A stretch of 10,901 nt of DNA from JAHIZC01 sp043813305. GTDB lineage: Bacteria > Omnitrophota > Gorgyraeia > Gygaellales > Profunditerraquicolaceae. Shown in pieces: positions 1 to 6,578 of this stretch; within the stretch, counting starts at the first letter, position 1, and each line of letters starts with the position of its first letter. The notes beneath the pieces were generated by a model. It was not told where the DNA came from. It saw nothing but the letters and a program-made list of their open reading frames with translations, and did not search any database. The position numbers were made by a program, and so were the translations under genes. The stretch lies in assembly GCA_043813305.1 (NCBI GenBank), contig JBDRLC010000023.1:1-10901 (forward strand), given 5' to 3'.

Positions 1-1
1 T

Positions 2-592
2 AGCGAAGGCCATAATGTGGTGATGGTTGATAAGAATCGTTCTGCTTTTGAACGCCTGGGAAATACATTTAACGGCTTGACTTCTGTGGGAAATGGTTTT
101 GATCTGGAATTATTAAAGCAGGTTGGTGCTGAGAAGGCAGACGCATTTTGTGCGGTAACTAACGGTGACAATACAAATTTAATTTGTGCGCAGGTTGCCA
201 AAACAATATTCAAAATTCCTAAAGTGCTCACGCGCGTATATGACCCGCAGCGGGCCCACATATACTCTGCCCTGGGGTTGGATATTATCAGCGGAACGGT
301 TCTCTTTGCCGCGATGTTAAGGGACAAGATTATCGAGAGCCGCTTCTCCAGCTATCTGATCGAATCCAAGGATTTAAGCATCCTTGAGATCGAGGTGAAA
401 GATAAGTTAGTAGGCAAGAGCGTATTGGAAGTTAATGTTCCGGGCGAATTATTGGTGGCGGCGATAAAGAGGATCAACGAGATCATCATCCCTGATTCCC
501 ACACTGTTGTAGAGGAGAAAGATTGTTTAATGGCGGTGGTAAAAGTTTCCAGCCTGAAGAAGATCAAACACTTATTAGGCGTAGAAGTGTGA
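2..592 (+). CDS. TrkA-family K+ uptake regulator, RCK protein (5' partial)
   Basis: This is a cytoplasmic regulatory subunit of a Trk/Ktr potassium transporter: the RCK domain binds nucleotide and gates the TrkH channel. The frame is open to the left window edge, so about 20-25 N-terminal residues, including the expected glycine-rich GxGxxG loop, are outside the window. Visible are the end of the second beta strand with its acidic residue (HNVVMVDKN), the downstream Rossmann part (GAEKADAFCAVTNGD) and, after about residue 120, a TrkA_C-like domain (LEIEVKDKLVGKSV). It is followed after 8 bases by a second trkA-like gene and then trkH. E. coli TrkA has two such units in one chain; here they are two adjacent genes, so the products may form hetero-oligomers (inference). 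The family call is firm; which of the two is the main gating subunit cannot be told. Confidence 0.9.
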   Translation, partial: SEGHNVVMVDKNRSAFERLGNTFNGLTSVGNGFDLELLKQVGAEKADAFCAVTNGDNTNLICAQVAKTIFKIPKVLTRVYDPQRAHIYSALGLDIISGTVLFAAMLRDKIIESRFSSYLIESKDLSILEIEVKDKLVGKSVLEVNVPGELLVAAIKRINEIIIPDSHTVVEEKDCLMAVVKVSSLKKIKHLLGVEV

Positions 593-600
593 GGTGAGCT

Positions 601-1266
601 ATGTATATAGTAATTGTCGGCGTAGGTAAAGTGGGGTATTTTTTAGCAAAGCGGCTTATTGCCAGCAAGCACGTTGTTAGTGTTGTAGATAGAGATAAAG
701 CGATCTGCGAAGAAATTGCTAAGGAATTAGAGCAGGCCCTGGTGATTAACGGCGATGCCTGCGATCCGTTGATCCTGGCCGAAGCAGGTATTGAGCGTGC
801 AGATGTCTTGGCCGCGGTTACCGGTGATGACGAAGACAATCTGATCATCTGCCAGTTAGCTAAGAAGCGGTTTAACGTCGGCCGTACCGTCGGAAGAATG
901 AATAATCCCGACAATGAACGTACTTTCAATGAATTGGGCGTGGATGTGCCGATTGATTCCACAAAGATCATCGCCAAGATTATCGAAGAGGAGACGTCGT
1001 TTTCGGATATAGTGAATTTGATGAGTTTCAAACGGGGCAAGCTTTCAATCGTGCGCCTGGATCTTCCGGAAGACTCACCCGTGATTAATAAGGCAGTGAA
1101 AGATATAAAACTGCCAACTGATTCAGTATTAGTTTCTATATTAAGAGGCGAAGAGGTTGTCGTCCCGAGGGGTGATACTATGTTTAAACCAGGGGACGAT
1201 GTTATCGCCTTAACCTTAACCGGGAACGAGCAGTTGTTGTTGAACGCCCTGGCCGGCAAGCTATGA
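601..1266 (+). CDS. trkA: TrkA-family K+ uptake regulator, single RCK unit
   Basis: A complete 221-residue RCK protein, the usual length for a single TrkA/KtrA unit. It starts with the Rossmann nucleotide-binding fold: GVGKVGYFLAKRL at residues 7-19, the acidic residue ending strand 2 (VVDRD, about 29-33), and AAVTGDDEDNL near 75. The segment NNPDNERTFNELGVDVPI is typical of TrkA. A TrkA_C domain follows from about residue 140 to the end. A good Shine-Dalgarno (GAGGTGA, 591-597) lies just before the ATG. The stop codon overlaps the ATG of the next small ORF (ATGA at 1263-1266), which points to translational coupling within one potassium-uptake operon. It differs clearly in sequence from the preceding RCK protein, so the pair is not a recent duplication. 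Confidence 0.93.
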   Translation: MYIVIVGVGKVGYFLAKRLIASKHVVSVVDRDKAICEEIAKELEQALVINGDACDPLILAEAGIERADVLAAVTGDDEDNLIICQLAKKRFNVGRTVGRMNNPDNERTFNELGVDVPIDSTKIIAKIIEEETSFSDIVNLMSFKRGKLSIVRLDLPEDSPVINKAVKDIKLPTDSVLVSILRGEEVVVPRGDTMFKPGDDVIALTLTGNEQLLLNALAGKL

Positions 1267-1382
1267 TTAAATTCACATTACCAGTAAAAATATGTTTAGG
1301 CATCGTAAGTGAAGTCTTATTTGCTCTATCGATTGTTGCAGCGGCAGTCTTAATCTGTCTTATTTTATCCGTTCGGATATGA
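1263..1382 (+). CDS. 39-aa hydrophobic small protein, candidate Trk accessory subunit
   Basis: I translated this ORF by hand from ATG 1263 to TGA 1380-1382. The peptide has a short basic N-terminus (MIKFTLPVK), a hydrophobic stretch of about 25 residues rich in Leu, Ile, Val and Ala (around ALSIVAAAVLICLIL), and a basic end (SVRI). It fits a single-pass membrane peptide. Its start overlaps the trkA stop by ATGA (1263-1266) and its stop overlaps the trkH start by ATGA (1379-1382). It therefore fills the trkA-trkH gap exactly. I see no Shine-Dalgarno before it or before trkH, so both would depend on coupled re-initiation. By analogy with KdpF, a tiny hydrophobic subunit of the Kdp K+ pump, it may stabilise or tune the transporter; this is inference. 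I do not recognise a family. Confidence 0.6.
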   Translation: MIKFTLPVKICLGIVSEVLFALSIVAAAVLICLILSVRI

Positions 1383-2884
1383 TATTAAAACCCCGCCTAT
1401 TAGACGATCTTAAAATTACCGGTTTTTATTTAGGCAAGATTATGCTCGGCCTTGCTTTCACTATGCTTCTGCCCATTTTTCTGGGGTTGGGATTCCGCGA
1501 GATTAATCCAGCCTTAGATTTTCTCATCGCCATGGAGATCGCGATAATCTTCGGGTTGATCATGAATAGGATATGTTATACAGAAAAGAATCCTACCTGG
1601 ATGCAGGGGATGATTATCGTCAGCCTCTCCTGGCTGGTGGCGATGATATTAGGGGCGATACCTTTATATCTAAGCGGCCACTGGGCGAGTTATCTGGATG
1701 CGTGTTTTGATTCTATGTCAGGATTTGCTACGACCGGCCTGATTTTAGTTCAGGATCTTGACCATCTCTCCCGCACGCATAATTTCTGGAGGCATTTGAT
1801 CATGTTTATCGGAGGCCAGGGCATTGCGATTGTCGCCCTCTCCTTTTTTATCAGGGGATTCTCAGGCGCTTTTAAGATGTATATGGGGGAAGCGCGCGAT
1901 GAAAAGATCCTCCCCAACGTCATACATACCGCAAGGTTTATCTGGCTGGTGAGTATCGTCTATTTTATCCTCGGGACTCTTGCCCTTGGCCTGGCGGGAA
2001 TATTTAGCGGCCTTAAGCCGGCGAATGCTTTTTTTCACGGTGCCTGTCTGTTCATGGCTGCCTTTGATACCGGGGGTTTTACCCCGCAGTCTCAGAACAT
2101 AATGTATTACCACAGCCTGTTATTTGAGGTGCTTACGATCATCATCATGATCCTCGGGGCGCTTAATTTTAAATTACACTATCACCTTTGGACAGGGAAC
2201 CGCCGGGAGATATGGCGGAATATAGAGACGGTAACCTTGTTTATCAGCATCATGGTTTTATTTACATTGACTGCCGTCGGCCTTACCCAGGCGGGCATCT
2301 ATCCTCAGGCGCTGATGTTATTTCGTAAAGGATTTTATCAGCTCGTCTCCGCTCATACAGGCACAGGTTATCAGTCGATATATGCCCCGCAGTTTATTAC
2401 CGAGTGGAACCACTTAGCTCTTATCGGCGTACTCTGCGCTATGGCTTTGGGTGGTGCTGTTTGTTCTACCACCGGAGCGATAAAGAACCTGCGCGTAGGT
2501 ATAATTTTTAAGACCCTGATTGAGGAAGTGAAGAGGATTATGCTGCCGGAGAAAAGTGTGGTGATTCAGAAGCTTCACCATATCCAAGATATTTTCTTAA
2601 CCGATAAATTAGCGCGTTCAGCACTCTTGATCACGGTAATCTATTTAGCGCTTTATGGAATAGGGGCAATTGTCGGGATGATATTGGGGTATCCTTTTTT
2701 GAACGCCCTGTTTGAATCTACCTCGGCAGGGGCTAACGTGGGTTTATCATGCGGGATTACTAACGTGAGCATGGCAAGCGCGCTGAAGGTCACATATATC
2801 CTGCAGATGTGGGCAGGCCGTCTGGAATTCATGTCTATATTTGCTCTGATCGGGTTTTTTGTAGCAACAATAAAGGGCAAGTGA
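1379..2884 (+). CDS. trkH: TrkH-family potassium channel subunit
   Basis: This is the pore-forming subunit of the Trk K+ uptake system in the inner membrane. At 501 residues it has normal length for TrkH. The four membrane-pore-membrane repeats are recognisable by their filter regions: SGFATTGL, FDTGGFTP, SAHTGTGY and GANVGLS, each keeping the filter glycine. The stretch GGQGIAIVALS followed by MGEARDEKILPN is characteristic of the TrkH branch. The start is ATG 1379, overlapping the stop of the 39-codon ORF (ATGA). There is no clear Shine-Dalgarno, so translation is probably coupled to the ORF before it. It would act with the two RCK proteins encoded upstream. Its stop overlaps a possible GTG start of the next gene (GTGA, 2881-2884). 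Confidence 0.95.
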   Translation: MILKPRLLDDLKITGFYLGKIMLGLAFTMLLPIFLGLGFREINPALDFLIAMEIAIIFGLIMNRICYTEKNPTWMQGMIIVSLSWLVAMILGAIPLYLSGHWASYLDACFDSMSGFATTGLILVQDLDHLSRTHNFWRHLIMFIGGQGIAIVALSFFIRGFSGAFKMYMGEARDEKILPNVIHTARFIWLVSIVYFILGTLALGLAGIFSGLKPANAFFHGACLFMAAFDTGGFTPQSQNIMYYHSLLFEVLTIIIMILGALNFKLHYHLWTGNRREIWRNIETVTLFISIMVLFTLTAVGLTQAGIYPQALMLFRKGFYQLVSAHTGTGYQSIYAPQFITEWNHLALIGVLCAMALGGAVCSTTGAIKNLRVGIIFKTLIEEVKRIMLPEKSVVIQKLHHIQDIFLTDKLARSALLITVIYLALYGIGAIVGMILGYPFLNALFESTSAGANVGLSCGITNVSMASALKVTYILQMWAGRLEFMSIFALIGFFVATIKGK

Positions 2885-2889
2885 AAAAT

Positions 2890-3405
2890 ATGTCCGTAAA
2901 TCGTAAATCGTATATCGCATATCGTAAAATCAAAAAAGCTTGTTTGTTATTTATTTTTATCTGCTTTGTGTTTCCTCTTTTTTGTTTTGCTCAGTCTGTC
3001 TCCAGCAGCGAATTAATCAATAACGCCAAAGAATATGACGGTAGCGTCGTAGTCTATGAAGGAGAGGTTATCGGTGATATAATGAGGCGCGGTGATTTTG
3101 TCTGGCTCAATGTCAATGACGGCAGAAGCGCACTTGGTGTTTGGGCCGATCGTGGTTTAGTCAAGGATATTGAATTTACGGGAGATTATAAATCTAAAGG
3201 AGACTGGATAGAAATATCGGGTATTTTTAATCGCGCCTGTCCTGGGCACGGCGGTGAGTTGGATATACACGCCCAATCTATAAAAAAACTCAGCTGTGGT
3301 AAGATTATTAAAGAGAGATTGGTAATCGGCAAAAGAAATCTGGTAATTATATTATTGGGGGTAATTTGCTTAGTATGGATATTGATGCTATTAAAACGCA
3401 GATAG
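2890..3405 (+). CDS. Exported, C-terminally membrane-anchored OB-fold-like protein, function unknown
   Basis: A 171-residue protein from ATG 2890. An in-frame GTG at 2881 forms a GTGA overlap with the trkH stop and is the alternative start; AAAGGG at 2872-2877 lies 3 bases before the GTG and 12 before the ATG. Residues 1-16 are strongly basic, 17-33 hydrophobic (signal peptide), with likely cleavage after CFA (about 34). Residues 40-145 look like a beta-rich OB fold: VYEGEVIGDIM, DFVWLNVNDG, LGVWAD, DWIEISGIF, ELDIHAQSIK. The C-terminus (about 150-168) is a second hydrophobic helix ending in KRR, giving an outside domain anchored in the membrane. The basic N-terminus is encoded by a five-unit heptamer array. 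The gene overlaps the start of pheS. I do not recognise a specific family; OB-fold is a judgement from the strand pattern. Confidence 0.75.
   Translation: MSVNRKSYIAYRKIKKACLLFIFICFVFPLFCFAQSVSSSELINNAKEYDGSVVVYEGEVIGDIMRRGDFVWLNVNDGRSALGVWADRGLVKDIEFTGDYKSKGDWIEISGIFNRACPGHGGELDIHAQSIKKLSCGKIIKERLVIGKRNLVIILLGVICLVWILMLLKRR
2895..2929 (+). repeat. Heptanucleotide tandem array, five CGTAAAT-like units
   Basis: Five consecutive 7-bp units can be read directly: CGTAAAT, CGTAAAT, CGTATAT, CGCATAT, CGTAAAA. The array lies within codons 2-14 of the OB-fold protein and supplies most of the basic N-terminal part of its signal peptide (VNRKSYIAYRK). Because 7 is not a multiple of 3, loss or gain of one unit would shift the frame, so unit-number change would switch the gene off or move its start. 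Confidence 0.75.
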
Positions 3406-4406
3406 ACTCTGAAATAGAAAGCGTAGATTCAGTTAGGTCTCTGGAGGCATTCAGGGTGAAGTTTCTGGGAAGAAAGGGGATTGTCGCCCAGCTTACCAGC
3501 TCCATCCCTAATCTTCCTCCCCAAGAGCGTGGTGCATTCGGGCAGGAGGTCAATGCCTTAAAAAATAAAGCCTCGGCTTTGATCGAGGAGAAACAGAGAT
3601 CGATTGCCTCAGGTTTCGGTGATTCACGTCGGAGGACATACGATATAGGTATGCCTGGTATTGCCCAGGAGTTGGGTTCTCTGCATCCTTTAACCCAGAT
3701 CCTCAATGAGATTTGTGGCATATTTAAAAAAATGGGTTTTGCTGTAGTTGAAGGGCCTGAAATTGAGACCGAATACAATAATTTTACCGGATTGAATATT
3801 CCCCTGGAACATCCTTCCCGGGATGTATTCGATACATTTTATCTTAAGGCCAAGAACCTAGAACCTAAAACCCAGAACCTGTTATTAAGAAGCCATACTT
3901 CACCCGTTCAGATTAGAGTGATGAAAAGACAGAAACCTCCTTTGGCTGTAGTGGTCCCGGGGAGGGTTTACAGGCCGGATGCAGTGGATGCGAGCCACTC
4001 TTTTATGTTCCATCAGATCGAAGGATTTATGGTAGATAGAAATATCACATTTGCGGATTTAAAGGGCATATTGGAGATTTTCGCTAAAGCGGTTTTCACA
4101 GATGATATTAAAATGAGGTTTCGTCCGCACTTTTTCCCCTTTACCGAACCATCCGCGGAAGCGGATATCTCTTGTATCATTTGTAAAGGTAAGGGCTGTT
4201 CTGTTTGCGGAAGAAAAGGATGGCTTGAAATATTAGGCTCTGGGTTAATCCACCCTAATGTCTTGAAGCATGTGGGCATAGATAGTAAAAAGTACAGCGG
4301 GTTTGCTTTCGGGATGGGCGTTGAGCGTATCGCCATGCTCAAATACGGAATCAATGATATCAGGCTATTTTTTGAAAACGACCTGAGGTTTCTAAAACAA
4401 TTTTAA
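3375..4406 (+). CDS. pheS: Phenylalanine--tRNA ligase alpha subunit
   Basis: This is the catalytic subunit of the alpha2-beta2 phenylalanyl-tRNA synthetase, charging tRNA-Phe in the cytoplasm. It has 343 residues, normal for bacterial PheS. The N-terminal helical arm (residues 1-85) is followed by the class II core: HPSRDVFDTFYL (147-158), SHTSPVQIR (173-181), motif 2 YRPDAVDASHSFMFHQIEG (199-217), and motif 3 GMGVERIAMLKYGINDIR (313-330). A four-cysteine cluster, C267, C270, C275 and C278, precedes GWLEILGSG, as in many bacterial PheS. An extra segment at about 159-169 (KAKNLEPKTQN) between DTFYL and LLRSHTSP is encoded by a heptamer repeat. I chose ATG 3375; an in-frame TTG at 3366 lies 4 bases after a GGGGGT run and is possible. 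It overlaps the end of the preceding gene by 31 bases. Confidence 0.96.
   Translation: MDIDAIKTQIDSEIESVDSVRSLEAFRVKFLGRKGIVAQLTSSIPNLPPQERGAFGQEVNALKNKASALIEEKQRSIASGFGDSRRRTYDIGMPGIAQELGSLHPLTQILNEICGIFKKMGFAVVEGPEIETEYNNFTGLNIPLEHPSRDVFDTFYLKAKNLEPKTQNLLLRSHTSPVQIRVMKRQKPPLAVVVPGRVYRPDAVDASHSFMFHQIEGFMVDRNITFADLKGILEIFAKAVFTDDIKMRFRPHFFPFTEPSAEADISCIICKGKGCSVCGRKGWLEILGSGLIHPNVLKHVGIDSKKYSGFAFGMGVERIAMLKYGINDIRLFFENDLRFLKQF
3852..3880 (+). repeat. Heptamer-repeat insertion inside pheS
   Basis: Units of 7 bp follow each other: AACCTAG, AACCTAA, AACCCAG, then AACCT. The core at 3862-3880 matches 4731-4749 in pheT at 18 of 19 bases. It is read as NLEPKTQNL (PheS residues 161-169), a place where other PheS proteins have only a short turn. 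The frame is kept and the flanking catalytic motifs are intact, so the insertion appears tolerated. Confidence 0.75.
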
Positions 4407-4411
4407 GACGT

Positions 4412-4464
4412 ACCCCGTTAGAAACTGTTTTCTAGCGGGGTTGCACGGAGGTTTCTAACGGGGT
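4412..4464 (+). promoter_or_regulatory. Three-arm palindromic element over the pheT start (possible translation switch)
   Basis: Arm 1 (4412-4425, ACCCCGTTAGAAAC) is an exact reverse complement of arm 3 (4451-4464), giving a 14-bp stem. It also pairs over about 12 bp, with one G-U pair, with arm 2 (about 4430-4441, TTCTAGCGGGGT). The two hairpins exclude each other. Arm 1-arm 3 buries the GTG start of pheT and touches the Shine-Dalgarno GGAGG (4447-4451); arm 1-arm 2 leaves both free. A ribosome ending on pheS at 4406 would cover arm 1, so the element could couple pheT to pheS translation. It could equally be a copy of a dispersed palindromic repeat. No T-run follows, so it is not a plain terminator. 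Confidence 0.6.
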
Positions 4465-6514
4465 GAAAGTTACCTATCAATGGTTAAAAGATTTCCTGGA
4501 GATTAAGCTATCCGCCGAGAAACTCGCTGATAAGTTGACTATGGCCGGACTGGAAGTTACTTCCCTAAAGAAGCGCGGTGGGGATGTAGTCTTTGAGATA
4601 GAAGTTACCTCAAATCGGCCGGATTGCCTGAGTGTTCTCGGGATAGCCAGAGAAGTCTCGGCGATTACTGGAGTGAAACTAGGTTCTAGCTGTTCGGTTC
4701 TCGGTTCTAGGTTAAAAACTAAAAACCTAAAACCTAAAACCCAAAACCTAAGCTTCAAAATTAAGATTGAAGATAAAAAGGATTGTCCGCTATATACAGG
4801 TAAGATAATAAAAGATCTTAAAGTAGGCCCTTCGCCGGATTGGCTGAAGAAGAGACTGGAGTCAGTAGGTTGCCGCAGCGTCAATAATATCGTCGATATT
4901 ACTAATTATGTTCTATTTGAATACGGAGAGCCGTTACACGCCTTTGATCTGGGGCAGCTAAGCGGCGAAACTATAATCGTGCGCAGGGCCAAGGGTGGGG
5001 AAAAGATCCTTACCATAGACGAAGAAGAAAGGATGCTTAACCGGGAGAATCTGGTTATTGCCGATCAAGAAAAGGCGGTGGCTATTGCCGGAGTGATGGG
5101 CGGTAAAGATACAGAGGTAAGCGTACAGACCAAAGACATACTTTTGGAGGCAGCGATATTTGATCCGACACTTGTGCGCCGCGGCAGGCAGAAATTAGGC
5201 TTACAAAGCGAATCATCTTACAGATTTGAAAGGGGCATAGATCCGCAGATCGTCGAAGCAGCTTCGCTGCGGGCAGCCGCATTAATCGAGAAGATTGCAG
5301 GCGGCAGGTGTGTTGTGGCAGCGGCCTTAGGTACAGCGCAATCAAAGAACAGAACAATAGCTTTAGATGTGTCCCGGGTTAATGTTAATCTTGGTGTTAA
5401 TATTGCGCTTTCTCGCGTGAAAAAAATTTTAGCTGACTTAGGGTTAAAGGTGAAAGCCGGAAGAAAAAATATTTTCTTAGTCGAGGTTCCCTCTTATCGT
5501 CAGGACTTGAATTTAGAAGTAGATCTGATTGAGGAGGTCGCCAGGATCTACGGTTTTGAGTTGATACCTACGACTCAGCCGGCAATCACGCCCAGAGTCA
5601 CCAGAGACAATACGCAGGAGTTAGTCTCAATCACCAAAAGAGCCCTTGTTGGTCTAGGGTTAAAGGAAGTGATCACCTATAGCCTGATCGATAAGAATTT
5701 ACTCGCGAGCTTTGGATTCGATGCCCAAGGGGTAATAGAGATTCTTAACCCTTTAAGTTCTGAGCAGGAGGTCTTACGACCCAATCTTATACCTAGTCTT
5801 AGCCGTTGTATCGCCTACAATCTCAACCAAAAGCAGGATTATGTGAATATCTTTGAGATCGCCAATACCTATTCAGCATCAGGGACTCTACCCAGAGAAG
5901 AGCTGGTTTTAGGCATTGCCTTTAGCGGAGTTCAGGCATTGCTCTTTGAGCAGGGTGCGATAAAAGAGGAATTTGGATTACTTCATTTGAAGGGCATAGC
6001 GCAGAGATTATTTAAAAGATTAGGAATAAAGGATTACGACTTCATTGACCAAGGGAACCCCGAGGCGGTCCCGATTTATGTAAACAAAGAGCATCTCGGT
6101 TCACTGGTCAGGTTAAGTCGCGCTGTCCTGGATAAGCTTGATATAAAAAATAAGGAGATCTTTGCGTTAGAGATATCCTTGAACCGGGCCTTCTCTCATG
6201 CCAGCCTGGAGAAACAATTTAGATCATTGCCTAAATTCCCGGGCATAGCTAGGGATATCAGCGTGATTTTAAAGGAGAGCGTTTCTATAAAGCAGGCTCT
6301 GGCGCAGATCGAAGAGACGGGTAAGCCGCTCTTAAGAGACGTAAGAATAATCGATTGCTATCAGGGTAAACAGATCCCCCCCGGATACAAGGCCTTTACC
6401 ATATCATGCGAATATCGCTCTGATCAGCGGACTTTGACCGAGGCAGAGATTAATCCTATTCACGCTGCTATATGCAAGGAGTTGAGAGAACGCTTCGCTG
6501 CAAAAATGAGATAA
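4463..6514 (+). CDS. pheT: Phenylalanine--tRNA ligase beta subunit, short form
   Basis: This is the tRNA-binding and editing subunit that pairs with PheS. It starts at GTG 4463 with GGAGG at 4447-4451; the protein begins MKVTYQWLKDFLEIKLS and includes TMAGLEV, the usual PheT N-terminus. At 683 residues it is about 100 shorter than E. coli-type PheT. The text passes from TSLKKRG straight to FEIEVTSNRPDCLSVLGIARE, so the EMAP/OB-like tRNA-binding domain is absent. Next come the B3/B4 editing region (VNNIVDITNYVLFEYGEPLHAFD, about 138-162; VMGGKDTEV), a B5 domain (about 300-375, ending VDLIEEVARIYGFELIP), a degenerate class II core (to about 585) and the FDX-ACB anticodon-binding domain (about 587-683, FPGIARDISV). 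Residues 73-96 are an extra segment encoded by a heptamer repeat. Function is confidently assigned; the short form is a known variant of the family, not a truncation. Confidence 0.96.
   Translation: MKVTYQWLKDFLEIKLSAEKLADKLTMAGLEVTSLKKRGGDVVFEIEVTSNRPDCLSVLGIAREVSAITGVKLGSSCSVLGSRLKTKNLKPKTQNLSFKIKIEDKKDCPLYTGKIIKDLKVGPSPDWLKKRLESVGCRSVNNIVDITNYVLFEYGEPLHAFDLGQLSGETIIVRRAKGGEKILTIDEEERMLNRENLVIADQEKAVAIAGVMGGKDTEVSVQTKDILLEAAIFDPTLVRRGRQKLGLQSESSYRFERGIDPQIVEAASLRAAALIEKIAGGRCVVAAALGTAQSKNRTIALDVSRVNVNLGVNIALSRVKKILADLGLKVKAGRKNIFLVEVPSYRQDLNLEVDLIEEVARIYGFELIPTTQPAITPRVTRDNTQELVSITKRALVGLGLKEVITYSLIDKNLLASFGFDAQGVIEILNPLSSEQEVLRPNLIPSLSRCIAYNLNQKQDYVNIFEIANTYSASGTLPREELVLGIAFSGVQALLFEQGAIKEEFGLLHLKGIAQRLFKRLGIKDYDFIDQGNPEAVPIYVNKEHLGSLVRLSRAVLDKLDIKNKEIFALEISLNRAFSHASLEKQFRSLPKFPGIARDISVILKESVSIKQALAQIEETGKPLLRDVRIIDCYQGKQIPPGYKAFTISCEYRSDQRTLTEAEINPIHAAICKELRERFAAKMR
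4679..4750 (+). repeat. Inverted pair of heptamer arrays inside pheT
   Basis: The left half (4682-4716) reads in 7-bp units GGTTCTA, GCTGTTC, GGTTCTC, GGTTCTA, GGTTAAA. The right half (about 4722-4749) reads AAAACCT-type units in the opposite sense, so the element can fold back on itself as an imperfect hairpin. The right core (4731-4749) matches the pheS array at 18 of 19 bases. It is translated as PheT residues 73-96, including NLKPKTQNL (88-96), in the linker after the IAREVSAITG segment. Confidence 0.75.
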
Positions 6515-6519
6515 GAGGA

Positions 6520-6548
6520 TTGACTTGTCCGTTAATTTATGATATACT
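6520..6548 (+). promoter_or_regulatory. ssrS: Sigma70-type promoter of the 6S RNA gene
   Basis: TTGACT (6520-6525) and TATACT (6543-6548) are separated by exactly 17 bases, one mismatch each from the consensus. Transcription would start near G6555, 7 bases after the -10 box. This gives a leader of about 24 bases before the closing stem of the 6S-like RNA. It is the clearest promoter in the window. Confidence 0.8.
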
Positions 6549-6578
6549 TTTTTTGTAAGACAAATATTACGCTCTTTT

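Noticed and set aside
564..1259. Long open frame on the minus strand (231 codons)
   Set aside because: It is antisense to a clear trkA gene along its whole length, and its translation is low-complexity and Ser/Thr/Leu-rich with no recognisable motif.
2809..3405. Longer version of the OB-fold protein starting at ATG 2809
   Set aside because: It would overlap trkH by 76 bases and put a nonsensical stretch before a good signal peptide; 2890 or 2881 fits better.
4407..4462. T-box or phenylalanine attenuator ahead of pheT
   Set aside because: There is no T-box sequence, no Phe-rich leader peptide and no T-run after the hairpin, and the element lies between the two subunits and not before pheS.
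2895..4750. CRISPR array
   Set aside because: The repeats are 7-bp units without spacers and lie inside protein genes; no cas genes are near.
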